64,000 nt of DNA from Antedon mediterranea (taxonomy: Eukaryota; Echinodermata; Crinoidea; Comatulida; Antedonidae): positions 11,347,201 through 11,411,200 of the forward strand of contig NC_092670.1 in NCBI RefSeq assembly GCF_964355755.1, read 5' to 3'. Made by a program: the position numbers and the translations under genes. Positions 43,601-56,650 of this stretch are shown piece by piece (position 1 is the first letter of the stretch; each line of letters begins with the position of its first letter). The notes beneath the pieces were generated by a model. It ran no database searches. It was given only the letters and a program-made list of their open reading frames with translations, and was not told the origin of the DNA.

Positions 43601-46600
43601 AGTAGGTCTAACTCATGCACGACAATTTATGGTTAGCCGTACTCAGCCAGCAGGCACATTATTATAGGCTAGGCCTAATTCTAGCATTTTCTTTAGTTAC
43701 GCTAGCACTTGCCTTTTTTTTTTGGTGGGAAAAAAGTCCTATACAGGCTTACTAATCATATCGCATTTATCATCCTCTATCAACATAGTAATTTAATTAC
43801 AAATTTGGGAAGTAATAAAAGCAAAGTCTATTTCAAATTAAATTCTCATGATAACTGTAAACATCTGCAATATGCATAAGTTACAACGTTTATAGATCTT
43901 AAATCATGATAAAGTATTAATTTGTAACTTTAATTGAATTTATGGGGGTAAATTTATTGCCTTAAATAATGGCCTTGCATATTAATACGTCACGGCCTTG
44001 AATGTTATTTGTGTACACATTTTTTGTTGAACTGAGCAACATTGGGTTCACACGCAATGTTTAAAGAAAGATTTAAACAATTTTATGACAATACAATAAT
44101 GACAATTTTCTACTAGAAAAACAATCTGCCGCAACGCAACGTATGCCTACTGTACCGACGCAACGTAAGAACATACGCTTCGTATCCCCTTCTAATGCTT
44201 GATTCCCACTAGAGACGCAACACAACCACGTAGCACAACGTAAGAGATTTGAGCAATCACAAGCGATGGATTTATTCGACTGTCGCTTGTCATTGGTCAA
44301 CTCTTTTGCGTTGCGTCTACGTGTTTGCATTGCGTCCCAGTCGAAAGCAAAGGAGCGAAGGATTAAAAGAATTTGTTGCGTCGGTCTAGTGGGAACAAAG
44401 CTTACGCCACTTTGTGTCGATATGTTGCGTCGGTCTAGTGGGAACCAAGCTCCGTCCCTTTGTGTCGATATGTTGCGTCGGTCTAGTGGGAACCAAGCTC
44501 CGCCACTTTGTGTCGATATGTTGCGTCGGTCTAGTGGCAACCAAGCTCCGCCACTTTCGGTCGATATGTTGCCTTGGTCCAATGAGAAGCAAGATTACGC
44601 CACATTGTGTCGATGTGTTGCGTCCTGGTGTGAACCAAGCTTTAGCTTTGTCCAACATATTTACACACAGCACACAAGCGTTGATCCCATTAGTACAGCA
44701 AACACTATACTGTTTACCTCAGTGTTAAAGGGTACCTCCGCGACCTGAAAGTATTTCTTGTAAGATATTATTAACGTTTTATTATTGACGTTTGACGAAT
44801 TCAACTTTCATTTTTAAAAAGTGGTAAAACAAGGTGGAAACATTCAAAAGCATTATAGAGTGATGCCATTAGTATATACTCTCTTAGATATGTCCTTAAA
44901 CCAAAAGACAAATATAACATACAAAATAAAACGAGACATATTTGACGAATGGGTTGATTATGTACAATTACGATCACCGAGGGAATACATGAATGTTGTA
45001 AGAAAACACGAGTTTATTTAATATCACGTGATCCGCCGTAAATGTATTTTTGCAACCATTACATTAGGCAGAAATTATGAGGCAGGTTAGTGTGTAAAGA
45101 TTTATTATAAGCAGAAATAATTATGGAAATCATGAATGAATTGTTCTAAAGGTTACGTAAGAATAATTGGATCTCAAAAGTGGTTCACATACGCTCAAAG
45201 GCCACGATCCATATATATCAACCTTTTAGAATTGTTCTTCCTAGTTACCCAATTCATGTACGACACTATTATAGGCCACTTGAGACAATAATTGTCTCCT
45301 GACTACAACCTTTCTAATGTTAAAGACAAGAGTTCGAACTCCGTCGACTTGTTCTTTTTTTTTTTTTTTCTTCAATATTTATTCGAGGGTTAGGTTCAGT
45401 TAATAGGTGTTGGAGTTGAACAGTGACGAACAGTGACATTCGTGTGTTGTGGATGGGCCTGTTTACTCTCGCTTGACATGAAACAGCCGCAGTTTGTCTC
45501 AGATAGTGTACCATACGATAATCACCTGCTCGCTTGTGGTTATGCCTTGTTTTTTTTCTTGTAATTTTAGCCTTAAAAAGCAGCTGGTGGCTTTATTCAT
45601 ATAGAAGACAGTCAAATAGGCCCATTTGTCTAGATATTCCAGGCTGGTGATGAATGATCTAGACTAGAGAGATAGTTGATCAAGACTCGCGGAGAAAATA
45701 TCCTCCAAACGTTTACTATACGCAAGGCAAACGAATATTCAACATTTATATGTGTTTGAAATTCAGCCAAAGAAAGAACGCGCCAACCGCCATATGAGAG
45801 ATAATTAAGAAGGGTATTCTTTATACCATCATCAATACCTGGTGCCAAATGTAACCTTCCATGATACATGGGATTTCACCGAATTTGCCAATAATACTGA
45901 AGAAAAATTACAGATACAGCACTGAGGATCATGAATATCTGAACTAGAAATCATCCAGTGTCAGTCTATAATCATTTTACTTTTGTACTAATCTAATAGT
46001 GTAAACCTTGCCAGTGATATAAAAAAAAAATTTCGAATATGAAATGGGTCGCTATCCAATTACCACATGCATAAAACTTGAAAAATGTTTTATAGTCGGA
46101 CAGAAACCAAATGGCAACATTGGCATATTGATGCATACAGCATCAACAACATGTATACCTCTAGGCCTCCTCTACATACTTCTCTCCAGCGTCATCTTCC
46201 GATTTCCCAGGGTAGCTATAATCTAATTATGGTTATCCTGAACGTTATGCCCCTAGTTTGAACTCCCTTTGATGGAGAAACAATTCAACCAGTCTTTGCA
46301 TCAAAATATTATACATACATATACGATACGGTATTGCAAGCAAAAAAGATTTGTTGGAAAAGTTAACGGACTTTTATCTGGTGTTATTAAATAAATATTC
46401 AACTTTGTTGAGGACAAAAGGTGATAAGATATACTTTTAAAACTAATCAAAACAAAAAAAAATAAATTTTGTTAAAGATTGTCCCCTTTATGGGGGACAT
46501 CATTATAGTTATATTACTTGGACCAACATTTTCTGATAAAAAAACAAACTGTAATTTAAAGCAGCGAATAGTCAAATTGTCTGTCTGAAAATGAGGGTTT

Positions 46601-48862
46601 GGTTACCTTAAACCGCTTTATGTTGTCTTTTTATAATTGAAAAACCTTTTAGGCAAAATATGATTAATCTTCTTTTTCATATTTTTTGGAGACAATAATA
46701 ATAATATTAATATATTACCGCATAATCCAATCACACTTCGTAAGGCTTAAACATTTAAAATGTGCTCTTGAATTAAAGATGTCAAAATCGGATATTATAT
46801 AAATGGAAGCGGCAAAAAATGGCCTTTCACCCAGTAAACTTTCGCCTGCTCTTGCCCCATACTGTCTCACGTCCGATTTTAGATGCGAGTTCAATAACAT
46901 AGGTCTGTATCCTGCTGATAGTAAATTTGATAAAATTTAGTTGCTTTGGGCATTTTTACAATCGGCTGCTGCAAACACTTATCTGCGCATGCACATAATA
47001 TGCATTCGTGCCGTGTGGAATTGATCATCCTTTGAAACATGCTGTCTGATGTGCCAGGTTATCACCACATCAGCGCAATTAACGCTCGCGTAGAAATCAC
47101 AACGTGCGCGCATGTGTAAATCATGATGTGCGCGCATGTGTGAATCATAATGTGCACGCATGTGTGAATCATAATGTGCACGCATTTGTAAATCATGATG
47201 TGCGCGCATGTGTAAATCATGATGTGCGCGCATGTGTAAATCATGATGTGTGCGCATGTGTAAATCCTGATGTGCGCGCAAGTTTTAACATTGAACGATT
47301 CAGGCTTAGTTGCTTACACGAGTTTTAGCGATAACAAATGGTCCGTTCTAGTTTAGTTATTTACCCGGGTAAGTTGGTTGCGTGGTTAGTAGGAACCAAC
47401 TTATTCGGGTACGTAGCTAAGCCCAAACTGTGCCAATAAAACCTATGCCTACTACTAATTATAGACCTAACGATTATCCAGTCATTATAATGGTAATAAA
47501 TCACAGATAATAATAGGCCTCTATGCATTAGCAACTCAACAGCTATGCGGCATATGATTTACAACTAGGTCTGTTAATTTCAGAATGGCAACCATTGATA
47601 GTGGAGTCTCCTAATAAAGACCCATCCTTGTATGGGACGACGAGAAGGGCCAATTGAGTTTCTTTTGAAGACATAGTATTTACAGAAAATCGTGATGGGT
47701 TCACAATGTGAATATCTGTTGTCTATCAACTAATTTATCAAATATGTTTGTTATCATATTCCATGGGGGAAAAACTAATTCAAGCGGATGTCTAAACAGC
47801 CAATGCGGCCAACGGATTAAAATGAAATCGAGATGGAACAGATTTAAAACAAAAATGGAAACAATTGTAGTTATATCTTCATTCTCGGAAAAAACATACC
47901 ACGTAATAAATGTTATTTCATTTTCCTAGATAGAAATCTATAGTCAAGAGACACCAAGAAAGGAGTACAAGTTGTGAAAACATTACCGAACATTAAAACA
48001 TTCATGTGTTGTGTCTGTCGATTGTAGAATAACTAGACCCTGGGCATTTGAAACGCTGTGGACAACAGACAACATATTTGTTGGCACAGTTTATAGTGAA
48101 ATGATAGTGCTGTTTGGTTCAAATGTTGTTTTGACAATTATCCATGCCTTGTTTTATGGTAATTGAAATCTATGTGACGCATGAATGAATTTACAAATGG
48201 CTCGATGAATAAAATCAAACTTTACATAGGCCATTGTCTTGATAAAGCTATTCACTTCAGCATAAAAAAAATCATTTATAAAACGACAAAATGTACGGTT
48301 AAATTTATAAATATTCAGCATTTATTATAGGCTTATAAAATATTATATTAATAAATAAATAATACAAATAGGACGAAATAAAAATAAAAACACCCCTGGG
48401 CATGGGCTTTTTGGTCTTTAAATTGCACTTTTTCAAATTTATTTTTTCTCTCGATCAAATATTGTGAAATATTTTCAGAGGAGTGAAGCACACTTATTAA
48501 AAAAGTGGATTCAGAGAGAGGGATACAGAGGCCTTCTCTCACTCCCCATCTCCAATATTAACACTCCATGTCAATTATTTTAACTTACCTGTAAGTATAG
48601 CGGCTCGGCTAGGCGAACAATATGGATTAGCGTACATCCTATTAAACTTCATGCCTTCCTTCGCAAGCTTGTCGATATTGGGAGTTTTTACACTCTTGTT
48701 TCCATAGCAACCTAAATCTCCCAACCCGGTATCGTCCAGAAGAAATAGTACAACATTCGGTGGCCGTTCAGCGTTTTGATTTTCAACTTTAGAAGCTAAA
48801 ACTGTGGCGACTAAATACATAGTAAAACATACTGCTGTATAGTATCTGACCGTACTAGCCAT
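37673..48862 (-). CDS. Steryl-sulfatase-type membrane arylsulfatase, complete, two coding exons
   Basis: Hydrolyses sulfate esters, probably in the ER/secretory pathway facing the lumen; the substrate is unknown. Exon 1 is 48589-48862 and exon 2 is 37673-39141; the sum is 1743 nt, 580 residues (human steroid sulfatase is 583). Seen: signal peptide 1-23; metal-binding [13 protein letters not shown] (Asp43, Asp44); formylglycine signature [11 protein letters not shown] with Cys82 as the residue to be modified; Lys143/His145 in LLGKWHIG; a hydrophobic hairpin of two helices at about 195-215 and 220-242, as in the STS/ARSD/ARSF group; His300; Asp352-Asn353 in TSDNGP; Lys392 before [10 protein letters not shown]. 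All expected catalytic residues are present, so the enzyme should be active. An in-frame ATG also lies upstream at 48964; the one at 48862 is preferred because it gives a proper signal peptide. It could equally be named as another ARS paralogue, so no symbol is given. Confidence 0.93.
40656..40935. mobile_element. Nested family A MITEs
   Basis: A complete copy (40700-40844) begins 'taaagcttggttcccactag' and ends 'tagtgggaaccaagcttta'. It is flanked by the two halves of an older, more diverged copy (40656-40699 'gcttggttccacttgaacgc'; 40858-40935 'gttgcgtccaaggaaacc'), as if the young element inserted into the old one. Confidence 0.8.
41153..41487. mobile_element. Second nested pair of family A MITEs
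   Basis: Outer arms 'taagcatggttcccactaga' and 'aagtgggaactacgcttta' surround an inner copy at about 41209-41330 ('taaagcttggatcccactag' to 'taagtgggaacc'). The open frame at 41316-41552 is made of this repeat. Confidence 0.78.
42633..42650. repeat. Cytosine homopolymer with one interruption
   Basis: A run of about 15 C then 'tcccc' inside the sulfatase intron. Its length may be unreliable in assembly. Confidence 0.9.
44190..44650. mobile_element. Family A MITE with amplified 48-bp unit
   Basis: The left part (44196-44340) is an ordinary family A copy. The right end is then repeated about five times as a 48-bp unit from 'ccactttgtgtcgatatgtt' through 'gcgtcggtctagtgggaacc' to 'aagctccg'. 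Since 48 is a multiple of three, both strands carry spurious open frames (44073-44748). Confidence 0.85.
46470..46680. repeat. Family C fragment
   Basis: 'aaagattgtccccttta' at the left and 'caaattgtctgtctgaaaat' internally resemble the copy at 53262-53613 ('caaattgtctggaagacaat'). The right end is eroded. Confidence 0.55.
47100..47281. repeat. 24-bp tandem array, about 7.5 units
   Basis: Unit 'gcgcatgtgtaaatcatgat' plus 'gtgc', with small variants. Alternating purine-pyrimidine stretches (gtgcgcgcatgtg) recur in every unit. The short open frames on both strands (from 46979 to 47328) are by-products. Confidence 0.93.
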
Positions 48863-51800
48863 ATTGTTAATATAATAAAGAATTAAACAAAATTGAAGGC
48901 CTACTAACAGTGGGTGACTTAGACGAACCGACTGAACTCTTGCACCGTCCAAGTCAAAAAGCAAGTGTAAGATTTTCTAAAACGGTAGGCGCGCCTACAT
49001 TGCTGACCTGTCACAAAGTGGCGCTATAACGTTTACCGGTTATTGAAACGTTGATATAAAATAATTTAATTAACTAGGTCATACGATCAACCTTCACAAT
49101 AATCTATTCTTTTACTACCCATAAAAAATAAATAGGCTTCCTATCTAACACCATTTTAATCACAAATTATAATGCTTATCGGTAACGTACTTTTGATAAA
49201 AGTATAAATCACCGGTGTATGGAAAGTGCCAGCATGGTTAGGCTGCGGCCATACGGCGAATTATGCATAATTTGTACTTCGCCGCTGTATGCAAATTTCT
49301 CCATCAAAAATTGTATGAAGCGCCAGGGTATTAATCACTATTTTTTAGTCTTAATAAAAAATCAAGCAATCCAAAGTACAGTAATACAATAAAATAGTGT
49401 CTTTCTACAGCATGTGAACTAAGCGTTTTGCTGGAGTCATTCAGAGAGAAATGGGAAAGCTTGTAGCAACATAAGATCACGTACATTGATAAATTTAGGA
49501 AGGGTGAAGAAAGATTGAAAAAAAGAGAAAGAAATGGAGGATGGAAAGAGGGACTAAATTCAAGAAATTGCTGGGGTGGGGAAGGATTTGTGAATAAAAA
49601 AAAAACCAAAACCAAAGAAGAATGACATTGTAGGCCTATCTCAAATCCTTCAACCACCCCAGAAATTTCCTAAATTTAGTTCCACCTGTATTTTCCCCTG
49701 CTATAACCATCAGCCTACATCCTTCTTACCCCTCGTCCTCGCTCGTAATCATCCTCCCTTCAAAGATGTGTATCTCTCTTAAACGAGCCTTCGTCTTCCA
49801 CCTTGCTCCTCGTCTTCGGATTGTCCTTCTTACAAAGCATGCATCTGTCCCTGCTAAAACCACCTCACCTTTCTTTCCCCTCCGTCCTCCAAACTAAAGA
49901 CATGTACCATATGCTCGAGAAAACACGGTACAATACTTCTTGTATACCATAGTATACGGAGAGACATCTCGATAGTGCTTTGCAATCATGGCAATCCCCA
50001 GGGTGGTGCTGCACCGCTGTCTTGTTGTCATGTATTTTTGTGCCTGAAAATTGAATAAAATAAAATAAAATAAAAACCCGTAGGCCTAAATTTCACTGCA
50101 GACTTATAAGTTGGATTTTTTTCGATAACAATAAGATGAAAAATGGTATGTGAAGATTTTGTTTGAAAGATTTATATATAGGCCTATTATTCGAAATTTT
50201 GATTATAAAAATGGCAATATTAAATTCAATATCATTTAATACCGTAAATATCGACAATTTAAACAGAAATAAAAAGCTACAGCTAGAATAATTATAAAAG
50301 CAGCTCTGAAATGTGACGACGAAAGAGTTTTGTAATGGCCCAAACTAGTATCATTATGACATAAAAGTTGTAGGCAAGATGAATTTGGCCCATTTATCTT
50401 TAATAACTACTCCCACTCGATGATATTTCAGTTCAGCTTATTGTGGGGTTTTTTTTCGGGACAATAACATTATAAAAAATCACATTAAAAAATGTTTCGT
50501 GGAAAAGTCAACCTTTGTTTGGAGAAATGATCATAACATGCATCAGCAATACCATAATAGCACCCATAAGCAGTGTCACTAGATACATATTGACTGACTA
50601 TCGCAAGTCAGTTAGATACAAGATTTCAGAAGCCATCCTTTTACTATTCGAACCCACTTTGTCAAATGGTATTTCCTAGCAGGTGTGATATATGCCCCCT
50701 TCAATTATGTTACATTAAAATGGAAGAAAGTGGAGATTGGGGCACGAACGTTTGGAAAGTAAAACAAAAAATAAATAATTTGTTTTTGTTATGAATAGAC
50801 TTTTAGAGTTATAGAAGTGAAAAAAGAAAAACTTATATCTATAAGTTTATTAAAACAAATATAACATTTATAAAAACAAATGTACTTTTTTATATTTCTA
50901 GTTAAAATAATGGGCCTTTACCCCGATCAGTGAACTTACGTCTTCCAATAGTTTTGAACAGTAACTGTCACATGTATCCTATAACCCGTATCCTTACTTG
51001 ATACAGGGCCACATGTGATACAAATAAGATGCGGTATCATCATTGAGGAGTCCATGGTATTACAAAATATTCGTATATGTAGAGCATTGGGAATCGGGTA
51101 TTATACAGCCGGTAATAACATTTTACCGATATTAAGTTATTGTCATACCTTTTAAAACTTGTTCTATCTTCTCATTATATTGTATATAATGATTTTGAAG
51201 GAAAATCAATTGCGTAGCGTGTCTCATCGTCTTCCCATCCACGAATATGACTTGATTAATATTCGTTGTGTTTTTTTCTAATAGATAGTAAGTTTAATTT
51301 TTTTAGTCAGAGCCAAACCTCACTGCTATTTAGCATCGTGTACTGAAATATTGGATTGTCTGAGCAGCAATAGAAGATGATTAAGTTCGTGTATAAAATA
51401 CGGGTATGATATTAAAAACAAGTTTCAAAATGCTTACATCAATTACTAACTGAATAAAAAACACTCTAAGCAAACAGTCTTAAAATATCATATTTAGTCC
51501 ATTAGTAGTTTTAATGGCTTTGGTTTTTATTAAGGAATAAAATAAATTGTTTATAGATGCCGTATGTTAAATGTCAATGAGTATCTTCTCGGTGTATGAG
51601 ATGCACAAGAAAGCAAGAGATTTAAAGGTACAAGCCACATAGCCTATGAATTTCATCAAGCTTAAACTATTCCTGAACGGGATGATCGGGCAAGATATTG
51701 GTCGAGATGCGGGGATGGGAAAGAGGGCTAGCTTTAAAAAGACACATCTTATAAACCATAAACTCGTTCTGAATCAAAATTCAAGGTGTTTTATAGGAGC

Positions 51801-51999
51801 CAGGGTCGGTCGAGTTGTGAGAATGGTACATCTTATACTATTGTCTGAAGACGTTGTCAATGCTCAATCAAGAAATAGTTTCAAGAATAAACTGCACAAA
51901 CTTGGTCTAGAGCGGGTAACAGGCGAAAACGCCGTCACCCGAAATCTACTATAACCATTTCATTTCTGTACAATATTTTTCACAGCTTCTCTCTACTTG

Positions 52000-52390
52000 G
52001 CTTCTTCTTCTCCCCTACGCGACTTCTTCACCCCTACCCGACTTCTTCACCCCTACCCCACTTCTTCTCCCCTACCTGACTTCTTCATCCCCCTACTCGA
52101 CTTCTTCACCCCTACCCGGCTTCTTCTCCTCTACCTGACTTCTTCACTCCTACCCGACTTCTTCACCTCTACCCGGCTTCTTCTCCTCTGCCCGATTTCT
52201 TTTTCTCCCCTACCCAAATTCTTTACCCCTACCCGGCTTCTTCTCCTCTACCCGATTTCTTCTTCTTCCTTACCCGACTTCTTCACCCCTACCCGACTTT
52301 TTCTCCTCTACCCGACTTCTTCACCCTACCTGGCTTCTTCCCCTCTAATCGACTTCTTCACCCCTGCCCGGCTTCTTTTCCGGGCCTACA
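52000..52390. repeat. Pyrimidine-rich minisatellite
   Basis: Imperfect units of about 17 bp, 'acttcttcacccctacccg', alternate with 'gcttcttctcctctacccg'. Almost only C and T on this strand. The open frame 51997-52413 is repeat-derived (SSPLPDF-like blocks). Confidence 0.92.
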
Positions 52391-53261
52391 CGGCTACCGC
52401 TCATCAACCATAACCGACCGTGAGTACATACCTGAACTTGTATGACGTGAAGCCTCAGCACAATCGTATTAACTATATAGTAATAACTAGATACTAGTAT
52501 TCCTTATGAGTATTTTAAAAGTAAGGTATAGCTATCACTCAGTTCTGTACTGTATGTTTAATTGTACTTTGATATTAAATTAGGAACGTACTTTTTTGAC
52601 AGTTCAAATTTTAATAATATTACATATTTATTTGTTAATAAAATAGAGAATATAGCCTAAGGAAGATTTTTTTATTAAATCGACCAAACGCAGACAGATA
52701 ATGAACGGGTGTCAAGAAAGGGCTTTCACGTTAACAACCCTTTATGGTCATTTTGTGGATCTAAATACCTGCGGCGGCATTTTTTCGACCAGAAAATTTT
52801 AAAAAGGGTGGAATGGAGAAAAAAATGTTACAATAATTTGAATTATCACTGTTGCAACGTCGCAAAAATAGGCACCGTGCTTCCGTCGTCCCATTTTTTT
52901 GTCTACGTCCTTGCGCTTGGAACCAATATAATAATATTACCAACCAAATGAAATTTTCTTTTTCACCATTTATGAAATAGCCTAATATTTTAAGGTTCGT
53001 GTTCAATTATAAAGACACATTACCATAAAGAAATACGCCTTGGCCTTGATAGTCAATAATATGTCACACGAGTGTAATTCCTCTTCTAAGATATATTTTC
53101 TTTAGTAGATTGACGTATTGATAAAATGGAAATGTTCGATTTTTTGGAATGACGACGGGTGAGGATGTAATTGCACTCGAGGATAAATTTTTTCTCAGGT
53201 AAATAATTTTTTTTCAGTCCCGACTGAAGCTCATAATCGATTTGGCCTACAGAGAATATCG

Positions 53262-53613
53262 TTAAAGATATATTGTCCCCCTAAAAAATATATTTGTTAA
53301 TTTTTTTGTTGAATATGTTATTTTAATGTCACATAATAGTTATTCACTCTCACAAAAAATTGGGTGTGAAAAAAATTTATGTACCTGAGAAAAATGTAAT
53401 TTAAAGCAAAAAATGGTCAAATTGTCTGGAAGACAATGAGTTTTTGGATAAGTTAACTGTTTATTTTGTCTTTTTATAGGTGAAATCATTTTTTTCCCCC
53501 GTTTTTTTTCTTATGGAAGTGAACAACTTCATTAAAACTGCAAAATGGCCTATTCAAAGTCCGATTTTAAAAATCTTTATTTTTCATGATTTTGGGGGAC
53601 AATACATCTTTAA
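53262..53613. mobile_element. Palindromic repeat family C, short form
   Basis: Ends 'ttaaagatatattgtccc' and 'gggacaatacatctttaa' are inverted. 352 bp, against 561 bp for the copy at 6116-6676; the interiors share 'aatgtcacataatagttatt'. Confidence 0.82.
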
Positions 53614-54389
53614 AGAAATGCCTGAGAGCAAATATCACAAAGCAGTATCATATTATAAACTAAATCAAATTCACATACATGTTAAAACAATACGATAAAG
53701 CGATACACTTCTTCGGTAACAGATGATATATCTTTCAAAAAATCTTCTTTTTGATAAGTTGATAGCCGACAGAAATTCTTTCCCTTTTTAGATTGAGAGA
53801 TGTCGCCCTCTATAGTTTGTCAAACTCGCCTTTTTTTTCTCTCTTCAGAATACTAACACCAATAAATTTAAACAACTATGTCAACAATGAAAACTATTCA
53901 CGTTAATTTTATTTTCTGAAGTTTTAAATTCACAACTTACAAATTAAATAACGCTTGCAATCAAGTTTATCGACAGTACACCATAAATTGTACACTGTGT
54001 TCATACAGTTCAAACATTCAACATGGAAGTAAAGTATTTCTTTTAGAACATTACTATAGGCCTACTTTTAACAATAAGAAAGTTGGTGATATAGTGGTTT
54101 TTTATTACATTAATTAAACAGTATCGATTGGTTGATAACAACCGATGAATGTATTTGTGATAATGGCATGGTTAATAAGAATAGTTTAAAATAAAGAATA
54201 TATTTGTCAAATGGTACTGTCTGGTATACTTATGTTGACAATGAAGAATTTCATGAAAGTATGCAAGTACTATAATAGCGGTAATTTTACTTTGATTATA
54301 ACGAATTAATTATAACGTTGATGAAAATAATGATTGAATAAAAAAGAGCTGGCAATAATAGTGACAATTACAATGCTAGTAATAGTGAT

Positions 54390-56650
54390 ACCGTTGATAA
54401 CATTAGTGAAACTTTTGGTAACGATAGTGATGCTGTTGATAACGATAGTGATTGTGTTGATAACGATAGTGATTGTGTTGATAACGATAGTGATGCTGTT
54501 GGTAACGATAGTGATGCTGTTGGTAACGATAGTGATACTGTTGATAACGATAGTGATACTGTTGATAACGACAGTGATGCTGTTGGTAACGATAGTGATG
54601 CTGTTGATAACGATAGTGATACTTTTAGTAACGATAGTGATGCTGTTGATAACGATAATGATAATGTTGATAACGATAGTGATAGTGTTGATAACGATAG
54701 TGGTGCTGTTGGTAACGATAGTGATGATGTTGATAACGATAGTGATACTTTTAGTAACGATAGTGATGCTGTTGATAACGATAATGATAATGTTGATAAC
54801 GATAGTGATGCTGTTGATAACGATAGTGATGCTGTTGGTAACGATAGTGATGCTGTTGGTAACGATAGTGATACTGTTGATAACGATAGTGATACTGCTG
54901 ATAACGACAGTGATGCTGTTGGTAACGATAGTGATGCTGTTGGTAACGATAGTGATGCTGTTGATAACGATAGTGATACTTTTAGTAACGATAGTGATGC
55001 TGTTGATAACGATAATGATAGTGTTGATAACGATAGTGGTGCTGTTGGTAACGATAGTGATGCTGGTGATAACGATAGTGATACTTTTAGTAACGATAGT
55101 GATGCTGTTGATAACGATAATGATAATGTTGATAACGATAGTGATGCTGTTGATAACGATAGTGATGCTGTTGATAACGATAGTGATTGTCTTGATAACG
55201 ATAGTGATACTTTTAGTAACGATAGTGATGCTGTTGATAACGATGATAATGTTGATAACGATAGTGATACTGTGATAACGGTGATGTTGATAACGTTAGT
55301 GATGCTGTTTATAACGACAGTGATAATGTTGATAATGATATTGTTGATAACAGTGATGTTTTTGATAACGATAGTGATACTGTTTCTAACGATAGTGATG
55401 ATGTTAATAAGGATAGTGATGATGTTGATAACGACAGTGATACAGTTAATAACGATAGTGATAATGTTGATAACGATAGTGATACTGTTGATAACGACAG
55501 TGATGCTGTTGATAATGATAGTGATGCTGTTGATAACGACAGTGATACAGTTAATAACGATAGTGATACTGTTGATAACGACAGTGATACTGTTGATAAC
55601 GACAGTGATGCTGTTGATAATGATAGTGATGCTGTTGGTAACGATAGTGATAATGTTGATAACGACAGTGATACTGTTGATAACGACAGTGATGCTGTTG
55701 ATAATGATAGTGATGCTGTTGATAACGATAGTGATACTGTTGATAGTGATACTGTTGTTAACGATAGTGATACTGTTGATAACTATGGTGATGATGTTGA
55801 TAACAATAGTAATACAGTTTATAACGATAGTGGTGCTGTTTGATAACGATAGTGATGCTGTTGATAACGATAGTGGTGCTGTTGATAACGATAGTGATAC
55901 TGTTGATAATGATAGTCATACAGTTGATAACGATAGTCATACTGTTGATAACGATAGTGATGGTGTTGATAACGATAGTGATACTGTTGATAACGATAGT
56001 GATGGTGTTTATAACGATAGTGATACTGTTGATAACGAAAATCATACTGTTGATAACGACAGTGATGGTGTTGATAACGATAGTGATACTGTTGATAACG
56101 ATAGTGATGGTGTTTATAACGATAGTGATACTGTTGATAACGAAAATCATACTGTTGATAACGATAGTGATGATGTTGATAACGATAGTGATACTGTTGA
56201 TAACGATAGTGATGCTGTTGATAACAATAGTATTGTAGTGTTGTTGATAACGACGGTGATGCTGTTGATAATGATATTGATACTGTTGATAACGATAGTG
56301 ATGGTGTTGATAACGATAGTGATACTGTTGATAACGATAGTGATGCTGTTAATAACGATAGTGATGCTGTTGATAACGATGGTGATACTGTTGATAACGA
56401 TAGTGATGCTGTTGATAACGATAATTATAGTGTTAATAACAATAGTGGTGCTGTTGATAACGATATTGGTGCTGTTGATAAAGATAGTGATGCTGTTGGT
56501 TAGGGAAGTGATGCTGTTGATAACGATAGTGATCCTTTTAATAAAGATAATGATGTTGTTGATAACAGTGATGCTGTAGATAACGACAATGATGCTGTTG
56601 ATAACGATAATTATACTGTTGATAACGATAATGATAGTCGTACTGTTGAT
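54390..56650. repeat. 2.3-kb array of a 21-bp unit (gttgataacgatagtgatgct)
   Basis: About 100 copies of a seven-codon unit, itself built of 'gat/gtt/agt' triplet words; variants change mainly the last codon. The unit has no stop in several frames, so long open frames result (54334-55275 and 55272-56579 on plus, 55758-56150 on minus). They encode only LLITIVM-, VDNDSDA- or NSITIVI-type repeats and are not supported as genes. Confidence 0.95.

Larger units (their letters stand above)
39142..48588 (-). other. 9.4-kb intron of the sulfatase gene
   Basis: It joins ACA-G to GA-AGA in phase 1 with donor GTAAGT and acceptor TTCTAG. It contains several family A elements (three locations, two nested), a C-rich homopolymer at 42633-42650, a LINE-like tail near 42700 and a 24-bp array near 47.2 kb. 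The rest shows no exon with protein similarity. Confidence 0.8.

Noticed and set aside
44073-44748. Open frames on both strands with repeated [10 protein letters not shown] and [10 protein letters not shown] blocks
   Set aside because: They are the 48-bp amplified end of a family A MITE.
45630-45869. 79-codon minus-strand open frame in the sulfatase intron ([14 protein letters not shown]...)
   Set aside because: It was considered as an alternative sulfatase exon, but it has no sulfatase motif and no matching splice phase.
46979-47328. Open frames with MRAHHDLH- or VRACVNHD-type repeats
   Set aside because: They are read from a 24-bp tandem array.
49331-49657. 108-codon minus-strand open frame rich in Leu, Phe and Ser
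   Set aside because: It lies in AT-rich low-complexity DNA without similarity or splice context.
51997-52413. 138-codon plus-strand open frame rich in Ser, Pro, Leu and Phe
   Set aside because: It is the C/T-rich minisatellite read in one frame and changes with unit length.
54334-56579. Two long plus-strand open frames (313 and 435 codons) and a minus-strand one
   Set aside because: They are translations of a 21-bp tandem repeat, open on both strands, with no non-repeat domain, splice support or start context.
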